Part shown: piece after piece, positions 49,374 to 56,795 of the stretch
How positions within the stretch are numbered: position 1 is the stretch's first letter
Layout: each line of letters starts with the position of its first letter
Assembly: GCA_903851415.1 (NCBI GenBank)
Contig: CAINOE010000017.1
Span: 17,137-81,136, forward strand
Length of the DNA: 64,000 nt
DNA from: an uncultured Rhodopila sp.
GTDB lineage: Bacteria; Pseudomonadota; Alphaproteobacteria; Acetobacterales; Acetobacteraceae
Direction of reading: 5' to 3'
Translations under genes and position numbers: made by a program
The notes under the pieces: model-generated
Told to the model about the DNA's origin: nothing
What the model saw: only the letters and a program-made list of their open reading frames with translations
The model's database searches: none

Positions 49374-49407
49374 CGCCGCCGTCCGTCCCATTGCGGGATG
49401 GGCGGCG
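49374..49407 (+). terminator. Hairpin after rpsD
   Basis: CGCCGCC (49374-49380) pairs with GGCGGCG (49401-49407), with an inner TCCC/GGGA helix. It lies 8 bases after the rpsD stop. There is no run of T, so it may act through Rho or as an mRNA 3' stabiliser rather than as a classic intrinsic terminator. Confidence 0.6.
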
Positions 49408-49545
49408 GCGTCGAACGCCCGGATCCGCGCCCTCGACGCCCGCAAAAACCCTGCACGAGGCGCCTCTCGCCACGCGGCGGGGTGCGGGTACCGGTGGCCC
49501 GGACGGGCCATGACGGTCGTTGATCGGCCGCCGCCAGACGCCCCA

Positions 49546-50463
49546 TCACCGCCGCTTCAGCAACCCCCGCCGCGGCATCCGGAACGGCAGCATCGCCTGG
49601 ACGATCGGCATCGTGAACCGCTCCATCGACAGGCTCTCATGCATCGCCGTCACCGTCCCGCCCAGCAGCTCCCCGGACACCACGGACCGCGTGTAGAACG
49701 GCGTGTCCTCCAGCGTCTCGACAACCGACGGCGAATCCAGCCCGATCCGCCGCTCCACCCGCCATCCGGTGCGCGGCAATGTCACGGACGGAGGCGGCAC
49801 GAAATCCTCCACCCCGCCGGCCGAGTCGTATTTCAGCGCGATCGAGAACGGCCCGTCCCGCCGCTCCAGGTCGTACAGCACCGCCGTCCCACCGGGGATC
49901 GGGGCGCGGCTCCAGTCCCAGCGGATGAAATCGTCCTCCAGCGGACGGTCGCCCACGTTGGTGTCGAAATACGCCGGACCGGACCAGGACAGCCCGGGCT
50001 GACCCAGTTCCACCTCCACCCGGGCGCAGGGCGCTATCGGCTGCCAGCGGTGCCGGCCGGCGGAGTCCAGCACCAGCCCGCGGGTCGACACCGACTCCGG
50101 ATACAGCCGCACCGTCCCGCGCACCCGGCGCGGAATGGGCAGGGGCATGCCGATCTCGTCGAAGCGGATGGTGAGGCCGAGGCCGTCCCAGGAGAGCATG
50201 CTCTTGCCGATGGCCAGGTAATCCGGGCTGCGATGCACCGCCGACGAATCCCGCTCGGTCATCGTCCAGCGCTTTTCCTTGCCGTACAGCGCCACGTTCA
50301 TCGAGACGTGCTGCAGCGGATCGCCGCCGCCGCCGCGCCGCGCCCAGCGGTAATAGGGCGAGAACACGCTGCCGAGGAACGCGATCAGCGTGATCCCGTA
50401 TTCCCCGTCATCGCTCAGCGCATCGACATACCACCAGATATACCCGCGCTCCGGCGGGGTTAT
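49546..50463 (-). CDS. crtC: Hydroxyneurosporene synthase (carotenoid 1,2-hydratase), AUA start
   Basis: The 305-residue protein adds water to the end double bond of acyclic carotenoids, a step in the spheroidene and spirilloxanthin pathways. GYIWWYVDALSDDGEYGITL near residue 8 and AFLGSVFSPYYRWARRG near residue 29 are the CrtC N-terminal blocks, with MNVALYGKEKRWTMTERD near 52 next. No ATG, GTG or TTG exists in this frame within 30 codons before GYIWW. The only plausible place is ATA at 50463-50461, overlapping the crtD stop as ATAA, where an ATGA overlap would be expected. Starting at the first internal ATG would lose about 50 conserved residues. Translation may depend on crtD coupling, or the gene may be silent. 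Confidence 0.85.
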   Translation of the reverse strand: MTPPERGYIWWYVDALSDDGEYGITLIAFLGSVFSPYYRWARRGGGGDPLQHVSMNVALYGKEKRWTMTERDSSAVHRSPDYLAIGKSMLSWDGLGLTIRFDEIGMPLPIPRRVRGTVRLYPESVSTRGLVLDSAGRHRWQPIAPCARVEVELGQPGLSWSGPAYFDTNVGDRPLEDDFIRWDWSRAPIPGGTAVLYDLERRDGPFSIALKYDSAGGVEDFVPPPSVTLPRTGWRVERRIGLDSPSVVETLEDTPFYTRSVVSGELLGGTVTAMHESLSMERFTMPIVQAMLPFRMPRRGLLKRR

Positions 50464-51941
50464 CGAGAAGTCAGGCCCTTCAGCACGCTGGCTGCCGCCA
50501 GCCGCCCCGACAGCAGCGCCATCGGCACCCCCGGCCCCGGATGCACGCTGCCCCCCGCCAGGTACAGCCCCGGCAGCGCGGTTTTCGACCCCGGCCGGTG
50601 GAACGCCGCCATCGAGCCGTGCACCAGTTGGCCGAACAGCGCCCCCCCCGTCGCCGGGAACAGCTTGTCGAAGTCCGTCGGGCTGGCCGTTTGCTCCGTC
50701 CCGCGCTCGATCTTCAGGCCGCACCGCTCCAACTGGGCGAATGTCGTTTTGGCGCATTGTTCGATCTCCGCGGCAGTATATTGATGGCTGTCGCCGTTGG
50801 GGGGAGCGTTGACCTGGACCAGCAGGCGCTCGGGCTGGCCGTCCGGGTTCTGCCCGGGCTGGCCGCGGTCCTGTCCGCATACATATATAGTGGGGTAGTT
50901 CGGCAGACGGCCGCGCCCCAGCGTGTCGTCGAACTCCGACCTGAAGTTCTCGGCGAAAAAGACGTTGTGGCGGACCAGAGGGAAGCCTTCGGTCTTGCCG
51001 ACAAGCGCCCAGGTCACGGCCGACAGCGAGCGGGTGTTCGGCTTGGGCTGCGGCACCGCCTTGATCGCGGCGCGCCCGAACACGCCGGCCGCAATGGCGC
51101 GGAAATCGGCCGCGCAGACCACCGCATCCGACTCGATGAACTCGCCGTTCGCCAGCTTCACGCCGGCGGCGCGGCCGTTCTTCACCACGATTTCCGCCAC
51201 TTTGGCGTTGGTCCGGATGTTGACGCCTTTCAGCGCCGCGACGTCCGACAGCGCCTTGGCGATGCGGATGATGCCGCCCTCGACCAGCCACACGCCCTCC
51301 TGCTCGACACTGACGATCAGCATCAGGGTGGCGGGCGCCTCGAACGGCGACGATCCGGTATAGGTGGCGTAGCGGCCGAACAACTGCAGCAGCCGGGGAT
51401 CATGGAAGTGCTCGCCGAGCGCCTTCCAGAGCGTGGTGAAGGGCGAGACGCCCCACATCTTGATGGGGTTGCCCGCCGTGGCCAGGCTGAGCGGCGTCGG
51501 CCGGGGCGAGCGCATGAACGGGCCGTCCAGCATCTTGTGGACTTTCGCCGCGCGGGCGATGAAATCCCGGAACCCCTGCGCCTCGGCCTTGCCGGCGAAC
51601 GCCTCGATGGCCGCGGCAGAGCGCTCCTTGTCGCCGAACAGGTCGAGCGTGCCGCCGCTGGTCCAGCTATGCCGCACCAGCACGTCGGTCCGGTGCAGGG
51701 TCAGGTGATCGGTCAGAGAGGTGCCGGCATCGGCGAACAGGCTCTCGAACACGTCCCGCATCGTCAATACGGTGGGGCCGGCATCGACGCCGAGGTCCCC
51801 GGCCCTGAGTTGCCGGATCTTGCCGCCGCAATACGGGGCGGCTTCCAGCAGGGTCACGGCCACGCCGCGCCGCGCCAGGTCGATGGAAGCGGCCAGCCCG
51901 CCGGCGCCGCCGCCGATAATCGTCACACGCGAAGTTCCCAC
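50460..51941 (-). CDS. crtD: Methoxyneurosporene/hydroxyneurosporene desaturase
   Basis: The 493-residue flavoprotein introduces the 3,4 double bond in acyclic hydroxy- or methoxy-carotenoids. The FAD motif VTIIGGGAGGLAASIDLARR is at residues 6-25, followed by YCGGKIRQ and DAGPTVLTM, and the C-terminal PGLYLAGGSVHPGPGVPMAL near 465, typical of CrtI/CrtD. Position beside crtC, and divergence from crtE, favour CrtD over phytoene desaturase CrtI. The start is GTG at 51941, with an in-frame TAG five codons earlier and no ATG option. A PpsR-type box lies between it and crtE. Confidence 0.92.
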   Translation of the reverse strand: MGTSRVTIIGGGAGGLAASIDLARRGVAVTLLEAAPYCGGKIRQLRAGDLGVDAGPTVLTMRDVFESLFADAGTSLTDHLTLHRTDVLVRHSWTSGGTLDLFGDKERSAAAIEAFAGKAEAQGFRDFIARAAKVHKMLDGPFMRSPRPTPLSLATAGNPIKMWGVSPFTTLWKALGEHFHDPRLLQLFGRYATYTGSSPFEAPATLMLIVSVEQEGVWLVEGGIIRIAKALSDVAALKGVNIRTNAKVAEIVVKNGRAAGVKLANGEFIESDAVVCAADFRAIAAGVFGRAAIKAVPQPKPNTRSLSAVTWALVGKTEGFPLVRHNVFFAENFRSEFDDTLGRGRLPNYPTIYVCGQDRGQPGQNPDGQPERLLVQVNAPPNGDSHQYTAAEIEQCAKTTFAQLERCGLKIERGTEQTASPTDFDKLFPATGGALFGQLVHGSMAAFHRPGSKTALPGLYLAGGSVHPGPGVPMALLSGRLAAASVLKGLTSR

Positions 51942-51975
51942 CCGGGCTATGTCCTAATTTCCATGTTGACTTGGC

Positions 51976-51993
51976 TGTCACAATGATCTGACA
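51976..51993. promoter_or_regulatory. PpsR/CrtJ-type box between crtD and crtE
   Basis: TGT-CACAATGATCTG-ACA at 51976-51993 is an exact TGT-N12-ACA, the operator of the oxygen/light repressor PpsR (CrtJ). A weaker partner TGA-N12-ACA lies at 52001-52018. It sits in the 98-bp gap between divergent crtD and crtE, so both directions could be repressed under oxygen. Confidence 0.85.
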
Positions 51994-52039
51994 CTCCTAA
52001 TGACAACCAAGGTTTACACGCAAGAGGGGTTCTAACGTC

Positions 52040-52909
52040 ATGGATGCCGTCAGCCGTATCGAGAGAACCCTTGCCGCCTCGCTGGACCGTGTCGGTGGCA
52101 AGGACGCTCCCCCGCTGTTGGCCGCCGCCATGCACCATGCCGTTTTCCCGCGCGGGGCCCGCATCCGCCCCCGGCTCTGTCTGGCCGTTGCTGCGGCCTG
52201 CGGGGGCGACGACCCGGCCGTGGCCGATGCGGCTGCGGCGGCGATCGAGCTGATGCATTGCGCCTCCCTCGTGCATGACGACCTTCCCGCATTCGACAAC
52301 GCAGATATGCGCCGCGGCCGCCCATCGGTGCATCGCGCGTTCGGCGAGCCGCTGGCGGTGCTGGCGGGCGACGCGCTGATCGTCCTGGCGTTCCAGACTT
52401 TGGTGTGGGGTTCGGCGAACTCGATCGCCCGGCTCGGGCCGCTGGTGCATGTGCTGGCGAAGTCCACCGGCATGCCGGCCGGCATCTGCGCCGGGCAGGC
52501 CTGGGAGTGCGAGCCGAAGGCCGATCTGGGTCAGTATCAGCAGCAGAAGACGGGCGCGCTGTTCGCGGCGGCGACGGAGGCTGGCGCGGCCGCGGCCGGT
52601 GTCGAGGCGGAGGTCTGGCGCGAACTCGGGATGCGCCTGGGCGAGGCGTATCAGGTCGCCGACGACATTGCCGACGTCTATTCGGGCGAGGCCGAAATCG
52701 GCAAGCCGATCGGCCAGGATGCGGCGCTCGGGCGGCCGAATGCGGCGCTGGCGATGGGCATGGCGGGGGCGATGAAGCATCTGGAAGCGCTGGCCGAGGC
52801 GGCCGCGGCATCGATCCCGGCCTGTCCGGGGCAGGCGGCGCTGCAGAAGCTGACGCTGAGTGAAGCGCGGCGCCTGCTGCCGAAAGACATGTCGCTCAGC
52901 GCCGCCTGA
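52040..52909 (+). CDS. crtE: Geranylgeranyl diphosphate synthase
   Basis: The 289-residue prenyltransferase makes the C20 precursor for carotenoids and the phytyl tail of bacteriochlorophyll. The first Asp-rich motif is VHDDLPAFDNADMRRG, with Asp80, Asp81 and Asp86, and the second is VADDIADVYSG near residue 207. RIRPRLCLAVAAACGG near residue 41 is the usual substrate-binding arginine region. Length is normal. GAGGGG lies ahead of the ATG at 52040. crtF starts one base after the stop, so they are one operon. Confidence 0.95.
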   Translation: MDAVSRIERTLAASLDRVGGKDAPPLLAAAMHHAVFPRGARIRPRLCLAVAAACGGDDPAVADAAAAAIELMHCASLVHDDLPAFDNADMRRGRPSVHRAFGEPLAVLAGDALIVLAFQTLVWGSANSIARLGPLVHVLAKSTGMPAGICAGQAWECEPKADLGQYQQQKTGALFAAATEAGAAAAGVEAEVWRELGMRLGEAYQVADDIADVYSGEAEIGKPIGQDAALGRPNAALAMGMAGAMKHLEALAEAAAASIPACPGQAALQKLTLSEARRLLPKDMSLSAA

Positions 52910-52910
52910 C

Positions 52911-54062
52911 ATGTCCGGAGTCGATAGTTTGCCGATGGCGCCGGAGCGCTCCGGCTTCAGCCTGGTTGAGCGTTGGCAGTCGCTGCGTGACCGCCTGCTG
53001 GCCAATCCCGCCTTCCAGAGCTGGGCGGTGCGGTTTCCGCTGACCCGCCCGATAGCCAACAGCCGGGCGCGGGCGCTGTTCGATCTGTGCGCCGGGTTCG
53101 TCTACAGCCAGGTGCTGGCGGCCTGCGTGAAGCTGCGGCTGTTCGAGATCCTGTCGGAGGGCCCGCAGACCACGGAACGCCTGGCCGGGCGGCTGTCGCT
53201 GTCGGTTGACGCCGCGGCGCGGCTGCTGGACGCGGCGGCAGCGTTGAAGCTGGTGGAGCGGCGGCGCGGCGGGCGGTTCGGGCTGGGGCCGTTGGGCGCG
53301 GCGATCCTCGGCGCGCCCGGGGTGGTGGCGATGATCGAGCACCACGCGATGCTGTATGCCGATTTGCGCGACCCCGTAGCGTTGCTGCGCGGCGAGCAGC
53401 CCGAGACCGGCATCGGCAGCCTGTGGCCGTATGCGGTGGGCGAGGGCGGAGACAAGCTGCAGGCGTCCGACGTGGCGGATTACAGCGCGCTGATGTCGAC
53501 CTCGCAGCCGCAGGTGTCGGCCGATATCCTGGCGGCTTATCGGTTGGACAAGCATCGCTGCCTGCTGGACCTGGGCGGCGGCGACGGCACGTTCCTGACC
53601 GCGGTGGCGGCGGCGGCGCCGAATCTGAAGCTGAAACTGCTGGATCTGCCGGCGGTGGCGGAGCGGGCGCGGGCGCGCTTCGCGGCGGCGGGGCTGTCGG
53701 GGCGGGCGGAGGCGTTCGGCGGCGATTTCCGGGCCGGGCCGCTGCCGGAGGGCGCCGATATCATCTCGCTGGTGCGGGTGATCCACGACCACGACGATGA
53801 GTTCGCCATGGCGATCCTGCGCAATGCGCGCCAGGCGCTGCCGCCGGGGGGGACGCTGCTGCTGGCCGAACCGATGGCGGGGACGGCCGGGGCGGAGACG
53901 GTGGGGGCGTATTTCGATTTTTATCTGTTGGCGATGGGCAGCGGGCGGCCTCGGACGGTCCAGGAACTGACGGCGATGCTGAAGCAGGCCGGGTTCTCGC
54001 AGGTGACGCTGCAGCCGACGCGGCGGACGATGCTGGTGCGGGTGCTGATCGCGAAGGTTTAG
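52911..54062 (+). CDS. crtF: Hydroxyneurosporene O-methyltransferase
   Basis: The 383-residue protein is a SAM-dependent O-methyltransferase that makes methoxy carotenoids from hydroxy ones. It has a winged-helix dimerisation N-terminus (LFEILSEGPQTTERLAGRLS near residue 75) and a SAM-binding LLDLGGGDGTFLTAVAAAAP near residue 218, then VRVIHDHDDEFAM near 287, where His-Asp takes the catalytic base position, and GGTLLLAEPMAGT near 315. The start ATG at 52911 is one base after the crtE stop. Together with CrtC and CrtD it points to methoxylated acyclic carotenoids. Confidence 0.93.
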   Translation: MSGVDSLPMAPERSGFSLVERWQSLRDRLLANPAFQSWAVRFPLTRPIANSRARALFDLCAGFVYSQVLAACVKLRLFEILSEGPQTTERLAGRLSLSVDAAARLLDAAAALKLVERRRGGRFGLGPLGAAILGAPGVVAMIEHHAMLYADLRDPVALLRGEQPETGIGSLWPYAVGEGGDKLQASDVADYSALMSTSQPQVSADILAAYRLDKHRCLLDLGGGDGTFLTAVAAAAPNLKLKLLDLPAVAERARARFAAAGLSGRAEAFGGDFRAGPLPEGADIISLVRVIHDHDDEFAMAILRNARQALPPGGTLLLAEPMAGTAGAETVGAYFDFYLLAMGSGRPRTVQELTAMLKQAGFSQVTLQPTRRTMLVRVLIAKV

Positions 54063-54080
54063 GCGGGCTTCCCCCATACA

Positions 54081-54109
54081 TCATGGTCCGGCTTGTCCGG
54101 GCCATGACA
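54081..54109. repeat. REP-like palindrome at end of crtF
   Basis: TCATGGTCCGG and CCGGGCCATGA pair with one mismatch around CTTGT. It lies 19 bases after the crtF stop and 12 bases before the end of the opposite hypothetical gene, so it could serve both transcripts as a 3' structure. Same family as 8958, 11230, 43768 and 55021. Confidence 0.75.
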
Positions 54110-54120
54110 CAGTCTGTCGC

Positions 54121-54906
54121 TTACCCCGTGCGCAGGTTAACGAACCCGGGCAAATCGTCCGGCACCCCCGGCGATCCCGGACCGCCGCACAGCAGCGTGT
54201 TGGCGGTGCTGCTCAGTATCGCGGCGCGCGCGGTATGCGCCTTGCGTTGCGCTGGAGGAAGGTTGGCGGCGGCTGCCATCTCCTCGGCGGCAACCTGCGC
54301 CATCGCCGCGGCCCATTGCGACTGATAGGACCGTTCCTGCCCGGCGGCCGGGGCCGAAGGCTGCGGGTGGCGCGGCACAGGCGCCGGTTCCGCCCGCGGT
54401 GCCGGCGCCTGTGCGGGCGCGGGCTTCGGCTCCGGTTCGGTGCGCGGAGCGGTGGCGCGGGCGCGCGCCTGAAGCTCCGCCGCGCGCTGCTGCGCTTCGG
54501 CCACGCTGGCGTGCACCTCGGCTTCGTCGAATTCCGGGCGGCGCGACTCGGCGGCGGTGTCCGCCTGCAAGGCCTTCAGCGCGCGTTCATTCCGGTCGCT
54601 TGAGCGGTCCAGCGCGGTCGCGTTGGTGCGCAGCTTCAGCACCAGCGGGATGTCCACGTCGTCCCCCATCGACAGGCTGAGCGAGCCGAGCGTGGCAAGC
54701 CCGAAAGCAATGATATTCGCCACCTTGATCAGGCTGGCATGGCTGCGCGCCTGGTAGGACGAGAGCATTTCCAGAGCGGCGACCCGGGCGCGGCCGATGT
54801 CGCCGCCGGCCGCGGCGATGAACATCGGCGCCAACAGCGTGACGATCAGGTTGATCAGGATGTCGGCGGGGTAGGTGTCCTCGTCCGATGGCGTGGTTTG
54901 CTGCAT
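54121..54906 (-). CDS. Hypothetical membrane protein with Ala/Pro/Glu-rich region
   Basis: The 261-residue protein has two membrane segments (ILINLIVTLLAPMFIAAAG at residues 16-34 and VANIIAFGLATLGSLSLSM near 62-80), then a charged helical stretch with EVHASVAEAQQRAAELQARA near 130 that may form a coiled coil, and a Pro/Ala/Glu-rich segment (PEPKPAPAQAPAPRAEPAPV). No family is recognised. It lies inside the photosynthesis cluster but on the opposite strand to crtEF and the puc genes. A link to pigment-protein assembly is only positional. Confidence 0.75.
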   Translation of the reverse strand: MQQTTPSDEDTYPADILINLIVTLLAPMFIAAAGGDIGRARVAALEMLSSYQARSHASLIKVANIIAFGLATLGSLSLSMGDDVDIPLVLKLRTNATALDRSSDRNERALKALQADTAAESRRPEFDEAEVHASVAEAQQRAAELQARARATAPRTEPEPKPAPAQAPAPRAEPAPVPRHPQPSAPAAGQERSYQSQWAAAMAQVAAEEMAAAANLPPAQRKAHTARAAILSSTANTLLCGGPGSPGVPDDLPGFVNLRTG

Positions 54907-55020
54907 GCGTCCGGCTTTTGGTTGTCCGGCACGGGTTCTACCTTCGGTTGTGGGGCGGTGTCAAGACTTCTTTCCTATCCGGTTGGCTTGGTTGAGGTCT
55001 CGGAGCACCGGAGTCCGGCT

Positions 55021-55061
55021 CCCTGTGTCATGGCCGGACCAGGCCCGGCCATGACACAGGG
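55021..55061. repeat. REP-like palindrome, 17-bp perfect arms
   Basis: CCCTGTGTCATGGCCGG (55021-55037) and CCGGCCATGACACAGGG (55045-55061) are perfect reverse complements with a 7-base loop. It is the sharpest hairpin in the region and separates the 5' side of the minus-strand hypothetical gene from the puc promoter. Confidence 0.85.
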
Positions 55062-55177
55062 GGTGGTGCCGCCCGGACGCAGGGGGCCACACGCGCGCCG
55101 CCGCCCCGGTCAGGTTGCCGAACTTTAATTTCGTGGCAATGAATGCGCTTTCGCCTATTGACAATGGCCCGCGCGAC

Positions 55178-55221
55178 TGTCACCAATCGTTGACGATCAG
55201 GGCTGTCAATCAAGACTGACA
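55178..55221 (+). promoter_or_regulatory. Tandem PpsR/CrtJ boxes of pucBA copy 1
   Basis: TGT-N12-ACG at 55178-55195 and exact TGT-N12-ACA at 55204-55221 start 26 bp apart. The same spacing occurs at the second puc operon and at bchC, so one dimer-dimer arrangement is probably used at all three. LH2 synthesis would be repressed in oxygen and light. Confidence 0.82.
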
Positions 55222-55268
55222 GTCGGAAGATCGACGGAACAGGACGCGTCTGCAACCAGTTCGCACCT

Positions 55269-55292
55269 GGACGGCTGATCCATCAGCCGTCC
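55269..55292 (+). promoter_or_regulatory. Perfect hairpin in the pucBA1 upstream region
   Basis: GGACGGCTGAT (55269-55279) and ATCAGCCGTCC (55282-55292) pair perfectly with a two-base gap, then AAAGGACAAGG follows. It lies between the PpsR boxes and the shared leader. In RNA it may be a pause or partial terminator; as DNA it may be a protein site. Confidence 0.6.
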
Positions 55293-55420
55293 AAAGGACA
55301 AGGACAGAACGCGTCAGAAATGGGCGGTCATTGATATGCGGGCCGGATTGACCGTTACATAGTGCCCACGTGCGGGTAGCACGATTTGGTTTCAGGTCCC
55401 TCAAACGGAGGTTGTTTCCT

Positions 55421-55576
55421 ATGGCTGACGATCCCAACAAGGTATGGCCGACCGGCCTTACCATTGCCGAGTCCGAAGAGCTGCACAAGCACGTCATCGA
55501 TGGCACCCGCGTGTTCGGGCTGATCGCCCTCGTCGCGCACCTGCTCGCCTTCGTTTATTCCCCCTGGCTGCACTAA
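55421..55576 (+). CDS. pucB: LH2 antenna beta polypeptide, copy 1
   Basis: The 51-residue beta chain of the peripheral light-harvesting complex. [20 protein letters not shown] is the classic beta start, His22 lying where the beta N-terminal histidine sits near the B800 pigment in LH2, and His40 in [16 protein letters not shown] binds B850. One membrane helix spans residues 28-46. It is followed 14 bases later by pucA1. It differs from copy 2 only at residue 2 (Ala or Ser). Confidence 0.96.
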   Translation: MADDPNKVWPTGLTIAESEELHKHVIDGTRVFGLIALVAHLLAFVYSPWLH

Positions 55577-55590
55577 GAGGGTAGCGAACC

Positions 55591-55785
55591 ATGAACCAAG
55601 GTAGACTCTGGACCGTCGTCAGCCCGAGCGTGGGCCTGCCGCTGTTCCTTCTCGCCGTCGCCGTGACGTCGTTGATCATTCATCTCGCCATCCTGAGCCA
55701 CACCACGTGGCTGCCGGCCTACTACAATGGCAAGGCGAAGACCGCTCTGGTCGTGCCGGCCCAGGCGTTCGTGCTTCCGGCGTAA
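55591..55785 (+). CDS. pucA: LH2 antenna alpha polypeptide, copy 1
   Basis: The 64-residue alpha chain pairs with PucB in LH2. [20 protein letters not shown] is the usual N-terminus, His31 binds B850, and Tyr44-Tyr45 in WLPAYYNGK occupy the positions whose side chains hydrogen-bond B850 and keep absorption near 850 nm, as in Rhodobacter sphaeroides. The C-terminal tail is about 10 residues longer than in common models. A strong terminator follows. Confidence 0.96.
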   Translation: MNQGRLWTVVSPSVGLPLFLLAVAVTSLIIHLAILSHTTWLPAYYNGKAKTALVVPAQAFVLPA

Positions 55786-55823
55786 TCGCCTGCCCTAAGC
55801 GGTTTCGTTACCGGCTATCGAAC

Positions 55824-55855
55824 GGGGCCGGGATCTTTTGATCCCGGCCCCTTTT
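55824..55855 (+). terminator. Intrinsic terminator after pucBA copy 1
   Basis: GGGGCCGGGATC (55824-55835) and GATCCCGGCCCC (55840-55851) form a perfect 12-bp stem with a TTTT loop, followed by TTTT at 55852-55855. It is the best intrinsic terminator in the window and isolates the first puc operon. Confidence 0.92.
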
Positions 55856-55928
55856 CGATTCCGACCTCCATCATCACCGGCCATGGCGGAGGGGTGAGCG
55901 GACCGCATGGACAATCTGTCATCTCCGC

Positions 55929-55972
55929 TGTAAATCCCGGTTGACAACCAGTTTAGTCAACCTAAACTGACA
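55929..55972 (+). promoter_or_regulatory. Tandem PpsR/CrtJ boxes of pucBA copy 2
   Basis: Exact TGT-AAATCCCGGTTG-ACA at 55929-55946 is followed at 26 bp by AGT-N12-ACA (55955-55972). The first box is nearly the same base for base as the one before bchC (58234-58251, TGT-AAATGCCGGTTG-ACA), and both second boxes begin AGT, which marks the two promoters as copies of each other. Confidence 0.85.
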
Positions 55973-56023
55973 GCCATAAACAGGGGTGACGCTCGGCCTT
56001 CCGGCCGGGTTGGAGGTGCCGGG

Positions 56024-56215
56024 ATGGAAGCCTGTGCTGAGGTGCTGATGACGCCCGACGACCTCTCGGCGCGTCGCCCGCGGGCCTTGCGCGGTCTTAA
56101 GGCCACCGGCCCCATCGGTATCGGCACCGCCGCCGCAGGCTCCTTCGGCAAGGCTGCAGGACGCCGTTTTAGAGTCGATCAGAGGCGGATTGCGCCAGAA
56201 ATGAGCGGTCATTGA
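56024..56215 (+). pseudogene. bchC 5' remnant, possibly a leader peptide of pucBA copy 2
   Basis: A 63-residue frame starts with the same ribosome site and codons as bchC: GGAGGTGCCGGGATGGAAGC is identical at 56012-56031 and upstream of bchC. Residues 1-18, MEACAEVLMTPDDLSARR, match Bch[19 protein letters not shown] at eleven positions, after which the likeness ends. The stop (56213-56215) lies in the leader shared by both puc operons, 83 bases before pucB2. It is best read as the left-over start of bchC carried with its promoter. Because the ribosome site is intact it may still be translated. Confidence 0.8.
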
Positions 56216-56298
56216 TATGCGGGCCGGCTTGACCGCCACGTGCTGCACGCTCGCGGGCAGTGCGAAACCCTACCAGGTCCCATTTGGAGGTTATTGGA

Positions 56299-56454
56299 AT
56301 GAGTGACGATCCCAACAAGGTTTGGCCGACCGGCCTGACCATCGCCGAGTCCGAAGAACTGCATAAGCATGTCATCGATGGCACCCGCGTGTTCGGGCTG
56401 ATCGCCCTCGTGGCGCATCTGCTTGCCTTCGTTTATTCCCCCTGGCTGCACTAA
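56299..56454 (+). CDS. pucB: LH2 antenna beta polypeptide, copy 2
   Basis: The 51-residue beta chain is the same as copy 1 except Ser instead of Ala at residue 2. His22 and His40 are kept. The DNA differs at several silent sites, so the copies are not freshly duplicated, or gene conversion is incomplete. GGAGG lies ten bases ahead of ATG. The promoter upstream comes from bchC, so this copy may be expressed differently from copy 1. Confidence 0.96.
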   Translation: MSDDPNKVWPTGLTIAESEELHKHVIDGTRVFGLIALVAHLLAFVYSPWLH

Positions 56455-56468
56455 GAGGGTAGCGAACC

Positions 56469-56666
56469 ATGAACCAAGGTAGACTCTGGACCGTCGTGAA
56501 CCCGAGCATCGGGCTTCCGCTGTTCCTCCTCGCCGTCGCCGTGACGTCGTTGATCATCCATCTCGCTATCCTGACCCACACCACGTGGCTGCCGGCCTAT
56601 TACAATGGCAAGGCGAAGGCCGCCGCCCTGGTGGTTCCGGCTCAGACTCTCGTACTTCCGGCGTAA
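56469..56666 (+). CDS. pucA: LH2 antenna alpha polypeptide, copy 2
   Basis: The 65-residue alpha chain matches copy 1 with few changes (SPSV to NPSI, LSHT to LTHT, KTAL to KAAAL, QAFV to QTLV). His31 and Tyr44-Tyr45 are kept, so it should also form an 850-nm complex. The 14-base gap to pucB and the first codons are identical in both operons. A second strong terminator follows. Confidence 0.96.
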   Translation: MNQGRLWTVVNPSIGLPLFLLAVAVTSLIIHLAILTHTTWLPAYYNGKAKAAALVVPAQTLVLPA

Positions 56667-56703
56667 TCGCTTTTCGAAGCGTTTCGCACCGAGGTTACGG
56701 AAC

Positions 56704-56734
56704 GGGGTCGGGAACCATGCTCCCGACCCCTTTT
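56704..56734 (+). terminator. Intrinsic terminator after pucBA copy 2
   Basis: GGGGTCGGGA (56704-56713) and TCCCGACCCC (56721-56730) form a perfect 10-bp stem with a 7-base loop and then TTTT. It resembles the terminator of copy 1 in place and shape. Read-through would reach the pucC-type gene 62 bases on. Confidence 0.9.
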
Positions 56735-56795
56735 CGTTTGGTAGCCCGCACGTTGTAACCCGCGCGGGGGCATTGCAGCCGGGATCGATTTAAAC

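Larger units (their letters stand above)
54907..55420. other. 514-bp control region ahead of the first pucBA operon
   Basis: No gene is seen. From left to right it holds a REP-like palindrome (55021-55061), a TTGACA (55158-55163) that may be a -35 element, two PpsR-type boxes (55178-55221), a strong hairpin (55269-55292) and a leader of about 100 bases (55311-55420) that is shared with the second pucBA copy. GGAGG lies about 10 bases before the pucB1 start. Confidence 0.7.

Noticed and set aside
50464..51291. Extension of crtC upstream to give a protein of 581 residues
   Set aside because: The extra sequence overlaps crtD entirely, is Arg/Gly-rich and has no homology-like blocks; crtD in its own frame has clear FAD motifs.
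52896..54077. 393-codon frame opposite crtF
   Set aside because: It is a Gln/Arg/His-rich shadow of crtF without motifs.
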